From NCBI GenBank assembly GCA_977017575.1, contig CDRNVI010000053.1:868001-932000 (forward strand): DNA of 64,000 nucleotides. The letters are read 5' to 3'. The translations under genes were made by a program, and so were the position numbers. Positions 29,884 to 39,554 of the stretch are shown here, in pieces. The notes beneath the pieces were generated by a model. That model made no database searches, was not told where the DNA came from, and worked only from the letters and a program-made list of their open reading frames with translations. The DNA comes from Paramoeba atlantica (Eukaryota > Discosea). Positions within the stretch are counted from its first letter, which is position 1, and each line of letters starts with the position of its first letter.

Positions 29884-31443
29884 ATGCGCACGGCATCCCT
29901 TAAATGCACTATTTCGCGTGAGGACCAACGGGTTCTGGATTTACTTCTCGACGTGGTCCACTCTTGGCGTCTCCCTGTCACATTACGCATAGCTGGGGGT
30001 TGGGTACGAAATATGCTACTGAACTTACCTGGACAAGACATTGACATCGCTCTTGACGGCACAGATCCGGAGCATCCCAGCAAGCCGATGACTGGTCATG
30101 CATTTGCGACCTACATTCAACGTTATCAAAGTGAGCACGATATGGAAACTCACACAATCGGAGTCATTCACGCGAATCCCACACAGTCGAAACATCTAGA
30201 AACCGCGACAACTCATATTTTCGGCCAGCCTATTGATTTGCTGCATCTTCGAAACGAGTCGTATGGAAATGGCAGTCGAATTCCCTCTATTCAACGAGGC
30301 AGTATAGTACAAGATGCGGAAAGGAGAGATTTTACTGTAAACGCTTTGTATTATAATCTTCACACAAAGCAGGTGGAAGATTATGTAGGGGGTCTTTTAG
30401 ATTTGGAAAAGCGAAAGTTACGGTGTCCTCTTTCCCCGCGTCACACATTTCACGACGACCCACTACGACTTCTCCGTGCAATCCGCTTTGCTCGTCAATT
30501 TGATCTCGAGATTGATAATTCAGTTATGGAAGCCGCAAGCCTTCCAGAAGTACATCAAGCGCTGCGCGAAAAGGTGAGCCGCGAGCGTATTGGCATTGAG
30601 ATGAAGAAATCACTTGGTGGTCCCGATCCTCCTCAAGTCCTCAGTTTTCTTTTTCGTACACAAACTCTGGGAAGTGTTTTCATGCACTGTGCGTTAAACC
30701 CTTCTTATTCAAAGCCTTGCTCGTCGTATGAGTCGATAATTTGGAAACCCACTCAATGGCATTGGTCTCTCCACGCCTGCGAATTGCTTAAATGTCTAAC
30801 ATCTGCTGGAGAAAATCGCTTCTGTGCTGTGCTTCTTGCCCTTTTTGCTCCTCTAACTGAAAATACGAAAAACAACAAGATGATGCTTCCCTCTTGTATT
30901 CTTCATGCATTAAAACAACCTCGTCGCATATTACAACAAGTCGACGCATTTCTTGCCGCTTCTTCTAGTCTTACTGACTTGCTGAATCCTCTATGCACAA
31001 AATATTCCGGTAATTTTACTAAAGCCTGCATTGAATCCTATTTCCAGCCTCAAAATTTACTTTGCAAGGAGTCTAAATCTCCTCGTGTTACTTTATATGA
31101 ACTTTTCAGTAGTTTAAAAAGCTTAAATTTTGCCCCTCCTTTGTGCATTGCACTATTGCAGTTGATTCCTTCACCCCTTGATCAAGCGTCAAAAGCACCA
31201 ATACTTCAATTGCATGAAATATTTTCTTCTGTGTGGCAAAACGATCCACACAAAATTACGCAGTCTTCTCAGTGGAAACCTTTACTTCGAGGCGATGAGC
31301 TATCAAAGGCTTTATCTCTTCCTGCAAAGCAGATCGGTGAAACCTTACAACAACAAATGCGTCTTCAGGCTGAATTTCCAGATTTGCATCCTCACCAAGC
31401 TCTCGATATGCTACGAGTTCTTCGAGAAAGTAACTCTAAATGA
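29884..31443 (+). CDS. CCA tRNA nucleotidyltransferase
   Basis: The 519 aa enzyme (ATG 29884) has the class II nucleotidyltransferase head: LRIAGGWVRNMLL (the GG-x-VR motif) at ~35, the metal-binding QDIDIALDG at ~55, RRDFTVNALYYN at ~145, and DDPLRLLRAIRFARQF at ~190, which together are typical of class II CCA-adding enzymes. The C-terminal ~300 residues are helical (body and tail domains). It adds or repairs the CCA end of tRNAs in the cytosol, nucleus or mitochondrion. The start MRTASLKCTISREDQ is not a clear targeting sequence. T-rich sequence TTTTTTTCTGTACAATTTG precedes the start. Confidence 0.93.
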   Translation: MRTASLKCTISREDQRVLDLLLDVVHSWRLPVTLRIAGGWVRNMLLNLPGQDIDIALDGTDPEHPSKPMTGHAFATYIQRYQSEHDMETHTIGVIHANPTQSKHLETATTHIFGQPIDLLHLRNESYGNGSRIPSIQRGSIVQDAERRDFTVNALYYNLHTKQVEDYVGGLLDLEKRKLRCPLSPRHTFHDDPLRLLRAIRFARQFDLEIDNSVMEAASLPEVHQALREKVSRERIGIEMKKSLGGPDPPQVLSFLFRTQTLGSVFMHCALNPSYSKPCSSYESIIWKPTQWHWSLHACELLKCLTSAGENRFCAVLLALFAPLTENTKNNKMMLPSCILHALKQPRRILQQVDAFLAASSSLTDLLNPLCTKYSGNFTKACIESYFQPQNLLCKESKSPRVTLYELFSSLKSLNFAPPLCIALLQLIPSPLDQASKAPILQLHEIFSSVWQNDPHKITQSSQWKPLLRGDELSKALSLPAKQIGETLQQQMRLQAEFPDLHPHQALDMLRVLRESNSK

Positions 31444-31719
31444 CAGTAGTATAAGTTAGGCAAGTTTAAATATTGACTTCAGTACTTTTCAAACGGCATG
31501 ACATTGTTGCGCATTCTTTCGCAAAATATTTTCGCGATATTATTAGAAGACGCATCACGAATACTTTCCTATTATTTTCCGAGAAAACCGTTTGATTTCA
31601 CTTCCCGTTTATGATGGATTTCAAAAGGCGCATTCATAATTGTCAGTCCGTGTTTAATTAGTTTATTTCTAAGCTTACACGCATTGTGAATTTCGATAGC
31701 CTTTTGATACATCTTTTTT

Positions 31720-34700
31720 ATGGCGACTGAAAGCAATCGAGAGCTTTTCTTATCACGCATTTCGAAATCTCGCCCTTTTTTGGGTCTTGATAGCGAAAGC
31801 CTTGATGTTTGCATCTGCATTTGTGTTGGCGCTCTATCTTCGGACAGTCCCGAAAATCAGAAATCCGTTGCTTTAAATACGCATTTTCTAGGAAGCGCTG
31901 CGCAGCGAACACTAATTGTCCTTTCTTCAACAGAAATGTATCTTTTTTCCGAGTCTGAAACGGATACGATGGACCTTCACAAGGACTATTTTCTTATGGA
32001 TGATGGCAACCCTACTCCGAATGTACATTGGCAACCTGTTTCGGATTCTGATGCTTCCCCTACGCTTGAAACTACATTGTCTAAATTTTCCAAAGTAGGA
32101 TACATCAAAAAGGAGCTAACTTATCAAGAAGGATATCTTGCTCTTGCTTTTTCACAATTTGTGAACCATCATTTGAAAGCACAGGAAGTCCAGAATTCTG
32201 ACGCTATCGAAGTAACCGTAACAATCGAAGATGTAGCCGCCAAAGTAAGCGAAGTTCTTGTTCGAAAAGACACCAAAGCTGTGGATGCTATGAGAAAAGC
32301 AGGATCGTTTGCCTCTGTCATTACTAAATCCATGATTTTCCCCCGTTTAGATGAAATTTTGTCCAATGACGTTGAAATACCTATGAGTGAGTTCGCACTT
32401 CAGATTGAAGACTGTATTCGACATCCTAATAAAATTTCTGGTCTTGAAAGCTTAATGGCAAAAAACTATGGCATTGCCATTGAGCCTGCGGTTATTAAGG
32501 GAGGTGGCGGACCTCTAAAATTGATATACGATGATCCCATTTCAGACAAGCCCATAGCACCTGGTATTATTATTTCAGCGTACGGAGTTCGCTACATGGG
32601 TTACGTTGGTTACATAGCTCGTAGCTTTTTGTACAACACCACCAAGGCACAGCAGGATGCATATTCGAGTCTGCTGGCACTAATGGATTGGCTTACGAAT
32701 GCGATGCGCGTCGGAGAGACGGTAAAAAACATTTACAGCAAAACCCGGACATGGTATGTAGATGCTTATCCTAATCTACATTCCTATTTAGGCCGGTCCT
32801 TCGGATTTGGTATTGGCCTTGAAATTATGGCGTCAAGTATGGCACTGACCGAACGTAATTCTCGTATTTTAGAAAGCGGAATGACGTTCGCCATTCGGCT
32901 AGTACTTGAAGACGTTGTGAATGAAGGAAAGAAATTTTCTCTTCTACTAGCTGATATGGTACACGTTCGAGCGGAAGAGGATTCAGTGGAGGTCCTAACA
33001 CAACGTGCACCATCGGATCTTCGTGATGTTGTGCGCCAAATTGGAGACGACAGTTCTTCCGAAAGTGAGGCTGGAGAGGAGCCAGCCCCAGAAGGAATTG
33101 CTCTAAGGCTTCGAAACTCCGGCCGCAATAGTGGTGCAGCATTGCAACAGGAAACCTTGCGGAAGGAACAGCAACGGAAGATAATGGAACAACGGCGCCG
33201 TGACGCGGAAGAACAACAGGGTCAACAAGTGAAAAAGGAAGAAAAGGATTTTACGGAGATTGCAAAATTGGCGAAGGGTGATTTGAAACCTCTTACCAAT
33301 GCCAATGAATCATATCTTTCTTCGTTCGCTTCTCGTTATGGTTGTGGAATTCATATTGATCAAAGTCGAGAACTGATTCTTTTGCCAGGTCTCATAAATC
33401 CGCATACTTTGACTCCCATTCATTTATCAATGATACGAACAGTCGAGTCGAAAGCAGAAGGTTCAGATTTCACACTGCTTCGCCTGCAATTTCATGCCCT
33501 TCAAGATACCAATGCCGCATATAGGTGCAATAAGAACTCTACTTTCTTGCGCGAAATTTCATACCGAATTAAAAAAGGAGTTGAAGCTGGCAACATTGCA
33601 CGAGAAATTAAGACTATTCAAACGTTAATTAAGCAACGTGAGACGGCCCGTAAAGCTCAAGGCGACGTTATTGATCAGCAGGGTCTAGTAATGTCTCGCA
33701 CACTTGACAAAATTCTCAAAGATGTGAAATGCTACCCGAATCCTCGTGTTTCATCTACCGGACGGAGCACTGGGGTTCCCATAGCTGGCCACTTGGAGGT
33801 ACATGTAAACGGTACTCGCTATGTTCAACGTGACTCGAACCCTCTTATTATTTTGTTTAACAATGTAAAAACATGCATTTTCCAGCCCTCTGAAAATGAT
33901 CCCAAAGTTCTTCTTCATTTTCACTTGAAGCAGCCAATACAAGTCGGAAAACGCAAGACGGTGGACGTCCAGTTTTATTTGGATGTCTCGGATGAAAGTG
34001 ATGTCGCACATTATGGACACACTCGATGGGAAGATGAAGTTGAACAGGAAGAGCACGAACGACAGCGCATATCTCGTCTAAATTCTGAGTTTCTTCATTT
34101 TTCAAAAAAGCTAGAAACTGCACTGCAACGGCGCGTCGAGACACCTTTACGTAAATTTCACTTCTTTGGCACGCATGACAAGGCTATGGTAAAATTCAAA
34201 GGCTCGGAACGCACCCTATTTAGCCTTTGTGAAGCCCCCGTTTTTGTACAAGTCATGCAGGACGTTCAAATTGCCGTATTCGAACGCGTTACAGATATGA
34301 AGCGAAGTTTTGACGTGACTTTTATTCGCAACAATTACACTACTGTGACGATTAATAACATTGAATTCAAACTCCTTGACAAAGTAAAAGATTGGTTAAA
34401 CGAGGCAAAAGTGAAGTACTACGAGATGGGAGTCAATCTTATGTGGAAATCAATTCTGGGTGATATTAAGGACGATCCAGAATGGGATCCTTGGGGCCAT
34501 GAAGGATGGGATTACATTTTAAATGATGATGGGGACGGAAGTGACGACGATAGCGACGAGGGTATGGACAGCGACTCCGAGTACGTTTACAGCGAAGATG
34601 ACAGCGATACCTCAGACGACAGCATTGATTCCAAATTAGTGAGTGAGGAAAGTTCGGAATATGAGCCTTCCTCTGAGGCTACGGAAGACAGTGAGGAGGG

Positions 34701-34848
34701 GATGGATTGGGACGACTTGGAGCGCAGAGCAGCTTCGGAGGATAGACAACGTGGGAATGAGTCAGATGACTCCCGGCGAGCGAAAAAACGGTCTCGGGAG
34801 AAGGATCGGAGTGTTAGATCAGGTAAGAATAAAGGTCCGAGTCGGTGA
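31720..34848 (+). CDS. SPT16: FACT complex subunit SPT16
   Basis: The 1042 aa protein has the layout of SPT16: an N-terminal aminopeptidase-like domain (~1-440, e.g. GGGGPLKLIYDDP, RTWYVDAYPNL), a dimerisation region with KRTVDVQ-like segments, two PH-like parts, and the middle-domain block IEFKLLDKVKDWLNEAKV, followed by DDPEWDPWGHEGWDYI. It ends in a very acidic tail and a basic KKRSREKDRSVRSGKN segment. With POB3/SSRP1 it forms FACT, which reorganises nucleosomes for transcription and replication. The acidic tail binds H2A-H2B. The start ATG follows CTTTTTT. Length (~1040 aa) matches the family. Confidence 0.95.
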   Translation: MATESNRELFLSRISKSRPFLGLDSESLDVCICICVGALSSDSPENQKSVALNTHFLGSAAQRTLIVLSSTEMYLFSESETDTMDLHKDYFLMDDGNPTPNVHWQPVSDSDASPTLETTLSKFSKVGYIKKELTYQEGYLALAFSQFVNHHLKAQEVQNSDAIEVTVTIEDVAAKVSEVLVRKDTKAVDAMRKAGSFASVITKSMIFPRLDEILSNDVEIPMSEFALQIEDCIRHPNKISGLESLMAKNYGIAIEPAVIKGGGGPLKLIYDDPISDKPIAPGIIISAYGVRYMGYVGYIARSFLYNTTKAQQDAYSSLLALMDWLTNAMRVGETVKNIYSKTRTWYVDAYPNLHSYLGRSFGFGIGLEIMASSMALTERNSRILESGMTFAIRLVLEDVVNEGKKFSLLLADMVHVRAEEDSVEVLTQRAPSDLRDVVRQIGDDSSSESEAGEEPAPEGIALRLRNSGRNSGAALQQETLRKEQQRKIMEQRRRDAEEQQGQQVKKEEKDFTEIAKLAKGDLKPLTNANESYLSSFASRYGCGIHIDQSRELILLPGLINPHTLTPIHLSMIRTVESKAEGSDFTLLRLQFHALQDTNAAYRCNKNSTFLREISYRIKKGVEAGNIAREIKTIQTLIKQRETARKAQGDVIDQQGLVMSRTLDKILKDVKCYPNPRVSSTGRSTGVPIAGHLEVHVNGTRYVQRDSNPLIILFNNVKTCIFQPSENDPKVLLHFHLKQPIQVGKRKTVDVQFYLDVSDESDVAHYGHTRWEDEVEQEEHERQRISRLNSEFLHFSKKLETALQRRVETPLRKFHFFGTHDKAMVKFKGSERTLFSLCEAPVFVQVMQDVQIAVFERVTDMKRSFDVTFIRNNYTTVTINNIEFKLLDKVKDWLNEAKVKYYEMGVNLMWKSILGDIKDDPEWDPWGHEGWDYILNDDGDGSDDDSDEGMDSDSEYVYSEDDSDTSDDSIDSKLVSEESSEYEPSSEATEDSEEGMDWDDLERRAASEDRQRGNESDDSRRAKKRSREKDRSVRSGKNKGPSR

Positions 34849-35306
34849 TGATGATCTCTAGACCACATCTCTGTTCAAACGATATTGTAGTGTTGTTTTT
34901 TATTATCCACACATCTTTGTTGCATTTTACATCTTTTGTAGGATTTCAATGTTTCGTACCTTTGAAAATACTTTTCGTATTTCTCATATGACTTTAAACA
35001 ATATTGCGGATTACAAATATTTTGGGATATCACAACAGAGCAAGTCTGTTTTTTTATTCGGAACTAATTTTTACGTTGCACTTCGTACCTGTAGTCTTTA
35101 AAAGTTATTACTATGAATAAAGTTCGTTTTCTTCTACACTCCTTTAGTTGATTATACATTGTAGATTTCACAATATCAAACTTCGTATGAAGTTTATTCA
35201 AGAACGTCGCTCGAAAAGTTTTTTACGGTTCTGTACCTCTACTTATAGATATGTACAATTCTTGCTTCTAGCATTTTCTACTTTGCCATTCATATTTCTT
35301 TAGTTA
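34849..35306 (+). other. AT-rich spacer
   Basis: 458 bp with no convincing ORF, RNA or repeat. Confidence 0.5.
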
Positions 35307-35669
35307 ATGCTTCGTCGAACGTTTCTTGGCCGTTTTCAGATGAATAAAGGTCCTCAGTACCCAGGACCTACTCTTGCGGGCTGGGGAAGAACTACTCAAA
35401 AACGTCGACTTGAATATGAAACCACAGAGAGCCGAGTTCACAAGCGAATGTGCGCCCCAGGAACGGAACTTGCAGGTTATGAAAGTCGAACCACAGATTA
35501 TATGGAAATGCGTGTTTGGTCAGGATGGCCTGGTCGTATCGGACTTTGGCTTACAAATTTTTCAAAACACTATGCATTAATGTTTCTTCCTGGATGTGGT
35601 CCTCTTTTTTTGGTATACTATGGTGCGTATAAATATGACCAAGCTATGCAACGCTGGGCATGGTGGTGA
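35307..35669 (+). CDS. Small single-helix membrane protein, probably mitochondrial
   Basis: A 120 aa ORF from ATG 35307. The start MLRRTFLGRFQM is basic and amphipathic, as in mitochondrial presequences. One hydrophobic segment spans ~89-108 (ALMFLPGCGPLFLVYYGAY), followed by a short aromatic tail ending in WAWW. It could be a small subunit of a respiratory complex or ATP synthase, but no family motif is visible. Confidence 0.6.
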   Translation: MLRRTFLGRFQMNKGPQYPGPTLAGWGRTTQKRRLEYETTESRVHKRMCAPGTELAGYESRTTDYMEMRVWSGWPGRIGLWLTNFSKHYALMFLPGCGPLFLVYYGAYKYDQAMQRWAWW

Positions 35670-36112
35670 GCGATTTGAAACTGTGGCCATGTTTTTAAGG
35701 TTTTATGTGAACGTAATCTTATATACTATCTGTCCACATTCATTATTTATTTGTTTCACTCACGCACAGCATTTTTTATACACTATGTATAAACAGGTAA
35801 ATGCATGAACCACATATTTTAAGTTTTCCTTGGATTTTTTTGTGAAGTCACCTAGTACTGATTTTGCATATTTTTTCAACTGAAATTTCTGAATATTACC
35901 TTCCTTTCGTGTTGCGTACTCATTTATATTTATGTACGCATTCGTGTATACATAACTAGATTGTGTAGCGCATTTCATATAAACAGAAATATACGTTACA
36001 TACGATATAAACAAAACATATTCTTACGTTTTTATCCATAATTACATCTTATAAACTTTTATAAACACACAAACTCTTTTTTTAGAAGCTTAGTTTTCTG
36101 CACTGTGTTTAA
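35670..36112 (+). other. AT-rich spacer
   Basis: 443 bp with no convincing ORF, RNA or repeat. An open stretch at 35596-35808 overlaps the preceding gene in another frame and is not supported. Confidence 0.5.
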
Positions 36113-36472
36113 ATGACTGATCCATATACTAGAGAGGATGACTTACGTTATCAGCGCTTTTGTTCTATCCCAACTCAGGAACTTACAAGAGAGCAAAGGA
36201 ATGAATTCGCGCACCTGAAAAATAAGCATGAGCGCTTCGTGAAACGAGGTCTCCGCATTTTGAGAACTCGTACAAGGAAACACAGTTCTCATTATCCGCT
36301 TGAAGAATCACTTTCGGCGGGTCATATTCATTCACAAAAGCCTGTGCGGTCTGATAGAGGGTCACATTTGGGGTCTCCTTTGGGTATCTTTACAGCACTC
36401 TGGAAGTCTTTTCGTCATTTTTGCGAACAGCAAAAATCCTCTAAAGTCACTTCTGATCGTAAAAATAGATGA
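36113..36472 (+). CDS. Small hypothetical basic protein
   Basis: A 119 aa ORF from ATG 36113 in a same-strand position between two genes. It is charged, with REQRNEFAHLKNKHERFVKR forming a probable helix near residues 23-43, then a basic, Ser/His-rich second half. I recognise no family. The short length makes it less certain than neighbours. Confidence 0.45.
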   Translation: MTDPYTREDDLRYQRFCSIPTQELTREQRNEFAHLKNKHERFVKRGLRILRTRTRKHSSHYPLEESLSAGHIHSQKPVRSDRGSHLGSPLGIFTALWKSFRHFCEQQKSSKVTSDRKNR

Positions 36473-36810
36473 GCTTTCGTTTGTGTTTGAAGTTACGCCT
36501 CAGTCGTGTGTATTTCCAGTGTTCTTGTTATTTCGTATATTAAATCTTTTTGTTCTTGTGCATACGTAGAAATAGAATCTGATCCACTGGAAATCATGGA
36601 ATTTGAAACACACATTTTATAGCATAGAAAAATGAAGGAAACGCTAACGAAATGCTTATACGCTTTTTTTTATTGGTTGATGGAAAACTTGCTCAATTTT
36701 AGTTCATGATTAATCCGTGTAAACATTTATGTGTGCTTATACGTGTATGAGCATGTATCTAGGTTTTTTTGCCTATTAAACCGTACTCTTGGTATAATTT
36801 ATCTCACTTT
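36473..36810 (+). other. AT-rich spacer
   Basis: 338 bp without a recognised feature. Confidence 0.5.
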
Positions 36811-37119
36811 ATGTTGCGTTCTCGTGTTCTTCAGGTTGGGGTGGAAGGTGGCGTTCCTTTGAGCGTTATTCACGACTCAAAATACTTAGCGCACCGCCTC
36901 AGGACCTTAGGACAAAGCGAAAAAACTTGGAAACCATCTTTACTAACAGACGAAGAAGTGCAACGGTTGGCAATCTCAACACATTCTCCAGAGAGCTACT
37001 TTAACAAAAAGCGCGGAGTAACCGACCCAGAGTGGGTTGTACGAGAAGATATCGAGGCTAAACATAGTCCCACACGCTACGGAGATTGGGAGAAGAATGG
37101 AAGATGTATCGATTTTTAA
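36811..37119 (+). CDS. SDHAF4-like succinate dehydrogenase assembly factor (DUF1674)
   Basis: The frame opens at 36769, but ATG 36811 gives a 102 aa product beginning MLRSRVLQVGVEGG, a plausible mitochondrial presequence. The C-terminus RYGDWEKNGRCIDF is the DUF1674 signature (…PTRYGDWE.KGR..DF), reached through HSPTRYGD. In other eukaryotes SDHAF4 helps bind flavinylated SDHA during complex II assembly in the matrix. The middle is more divergent than usual. This is a short gene supported mainly by its perfect C-terminal motif. Confidence 0.82.
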   Translation: MLRSRVLQVGVEGGVPLSVIHDSKYLAHRLRTLGQSEKTWKPSLLTDEEVQRLAISTHSPESYFNKKRGVTDPEWVVREDIEAKHSPTRYGDWEKNGRCIDF

Positions 37120-37286
37120 TCATCTCTATTTGTGATAGAGACGATAGCACCTCGATTGCCTCAACCGACACGTAGAGTATACCAACGCAAATTAATGCAA
37201 TAATTAGTTTTTCAATATATTCCGCACTAAGTAACGTTATTTCCTAATTGTTGCGTGGACGATAGTCACTGAAAGGATATACAGTA

Positions 37287-37492
37287 TGCAAAAAAACTGT
37301 TCACATGTTTGACACTTTTTTGTTGTTGGTATTTCCCTGTGGCCAGGTGTCGTGTGCATTGAAGTAGTATAACAGAGTAGTGTACGCGTGGGTACTAGGT
37401 ATATGTTGCCATAGAGCTTCCGACTCAATCGGCTTTGTAACAAAAGTGTGATCATATGCAAGTAAAGAAAAACATGTGAACAGTTTTTTGCA
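37287..37492. repeat. Short inverted-repeat element in spacer
   Basis: TGCAAAAAAACTGTTCACAT at 37287 has its inverted copy at 37469-37492 with one base missing, and the arms extend imperfectly inward (TGACACTTTTTTG against CAAAAGTGTG). The 206 bp unit resembles a MITE, but no second copy is present and no target duplication is clear. The remainder of the 972 bp spacer 37120-38091 has no recognised gene; an open stretch at 37704-37910 starts at GTG and is not supported. Confidence 0.45.
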
Positions 37493-38091
37493 ATTTCGAG
37501 GTAAGATTTTTTAGGCGAAAAACACAATTTACTGATGCATAAAAACGAAGTATGTACCTTCAAATGAATACTAGCGTAACTCTTTCTTGTGTCTTGATTG
37601 ATGTCTATATGCGCCTACGCATGCTGTCGACCAAGGAATGGCTTAACCTTGTGGTATGCTTGCTCATTCCTATTTGACCTGACTTTAGAGCTCCAGAACA
37701 CCTGTGAATCGAGTTGCGCGACTCGCAATTGTTCTTTTTGAATGTTCTCTGCATGTGTTCTGGGGCTCCGAGGTGCGCCTAATGGGCTGTACATTCAAAA
37801 ATCTTGTAAATCTCATTAACAGAGAAGATCTTCGTCAACTTGCGACGCGAGCTCTCCTCCCCCGTTCATCTCTGGCAAATTCAGACCCCCATGTAATCCA
37901 CTCATTTTGAGCGGCTAATGGCATAGTGTGGCATTATTCTTCATTATTATCGTATGAAAAATCAACGAACAGTTCAGTATTCGTGTACGTACATACATGT
38001 ACATAGAATCTTACATACCATGGCATCTTTTCACTGTAACGCAAAAATGACCTTCAAATATAGTTTTTTTGTGCTTGTCCTTACTTCACCA

Positions 38092-39300
38092 ATGTCAACC
38101 GACGCTTCGAGCGCTCCAGCTACCCAAAGCGACGACTTTCTAATTACCACCACCGGTGGCTCCATGGTCTCCAGCCTTTGCTTCGCGGAACCACCCGGGA
38201 TGCCCTCCGTCATGGCCTACACCACCTGGGACGGTTCCGTCTCCGTATGGAGTCTCTCCACCACAACCAACTCCCTCGGTGTCGTCACCTCCCTTACCCC
38301 CTCCCCACTATGGGAACTTCCCACCCCCACAGGCTCCTCCCCCAGCAACACTGAACTCCTCTCCACGCCGCTCTCCTCCTCCCCCTCCGTCCCCTCCTCT
38401 CTCCCCTCCACCGTCACATCCACACTCGGCGCTACCACGCCCCCACCCACACCCTCCCCCTCCCCCTCCCCCTCCCCTCTGCTGTGCTCCACCCTCACCC
38501 CCGCGGGCCATCTCTACCTCGGCGGCTGCAGTCACTACGTCCACCAGTACAACCTGGCGGCCCCTGACTGTACCCCTACGGTGGTGGCCCAGCACGACGC
38601 CCCGGTCCGCAGCCTGGCCTGGATCCCCCAGGTCGGGCTTCTCGTCACCGCGGGGTGGGACGCCCTTGTGCGGTTCTGGGACACCCGGCAGTCGCGTCCC
38701 ACCGCGGAGGTGCGCTGCCCGGGTCCCATCCACGGGATGGACTTCTCGTTGGCCCCGAAAGCGGCGATTCTGTGTGCGCGCCGGGTGTTGCTGTATAACA
38801 TGGTGTCGATGGGGATTGCGGCGGAGCTGGAACCGTACACGGCGGTGCGTCACCAGATGCGGTGTGTGGCGTTGTCTCGGGATGGGGAGGCGGTTGCGGC
38901 GGGGAGTGTGGATGGGAGGGTTATGGTGAAGTTTATCGACCCCTCCCAGGAGAAGAAAACGTTTAGTTTTAGAGCCCACGCGGATCCGGGTCGTGGGGAG
39001 GGGGTTTATCCGGTGAATAGTGTACAGTACCACCCACTGGGTACGCTGCTCACCGCAGGGTCGGACGGGGTTGTGAAATGTTGGGATGTGGAAGAGCGCA
39101 AAGAGTGCTCCTGCTTCCGTCTCGGGTACCTACCTATCTCTTGCGCGCAACTGAACACAAGTGGGACGCTTCTTGGGTTTGCGCTCAGTTATGACTGGAC
39201 CCGAGGGGCTCAGCACTATTCCCCGTCCCGTGTGGGAGGGGTGGTGGTCAAGGCCCTCTCTCCCAAGTACGTGAATAAGTATAACGCGGCGAAAAGATAG
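38092..39300 (+). CDS. RAE1: RAE1/GLE2 mRNA export WD-repeat protein
   Basis: The open frame extends upstream, but ATG 38092 starts MSTDASSAPATQSDDF, giving 402 aa, the usual length of RAE1 plus an insert. The WD-repeat pattern includes VRSLAWIPQVGLLVTAGWDA then VRFWDTR, and the C-terminus YPVNSVQYHPLGTLLTAGSD with ALSYDWTRGAQHY, matching the conserved YDWs.G ending of RAE1. BUB3 is the closest alternative, but this ending favours RAE1. It acts at the nuclear pore with NUP98-type repeats in mRNA export. A Thr/Pro/Ser insert of ~50 residues lies near 80-125. The gene is GC-rich, C-dominated before ~38500 and G-dominated from ~38800 to the stop. Confidence 0.88.
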   Translation: MSTDASSAPATQSDDFLITTTGGSMVSSLCFAEPPGMPSVMAYTTWDGSVSVWSLSTTTNSLGVVTSLTPSPLWELPTPTGSSPSNTELLSTPLSSSPSVPSSLPSTVTSTLGATTPPPTPSPSPSPSPLLCSTLTPAGHLYLGGCSHYVHQYNLAAPDCTPTVVAQHDAPVRSLAWIPQVGLLVTAGWDALVRFWDTRQSRPTAEVRCPGPIHGMDFSLAPKAAILCARRVLLYNMVSMGIAAELEPYTAVRHQMRCVALSRDGEAVAAGSVDGRVMVKFIDPSQEKKTFSFRAHADPGRGEGVYPVNSVQYHPLGTLLTAGSDGVVKCWDVEERKECSCFRLGYLPISCAQLNTSGTLLGFALSYDWTRGAQHYSPSRVGGVVVKALSPKYVNKYNAAKR

Positions 39301-39554
39301 TGAATTCGAGCTTACTTTTGGGACGATGACAAGGTGGATGGGAGATTTTCGGGTTTCTGTTGACCTTGATTACAGTTAACGTAGATGGTGTTTTATAACG
39401 AATTTACATGAATGCCTCAATCTTTTTTCGTTGGTTGTGTTTTCGAAAATGTTACTTAAGTATTTAAAGATTTATTATCACCTAAGAACCTTCATATTAG
39501 AGTAACTTTTTTTTCTGGATCTTATTCGTTCTTTGGTCTTTTTTTCTTTTACGT

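Noticed and set aside
37704-37910. 68-codon open frame in the spacer before RAE1
   Set aside because: GTG start, no motif, no codon-use support.
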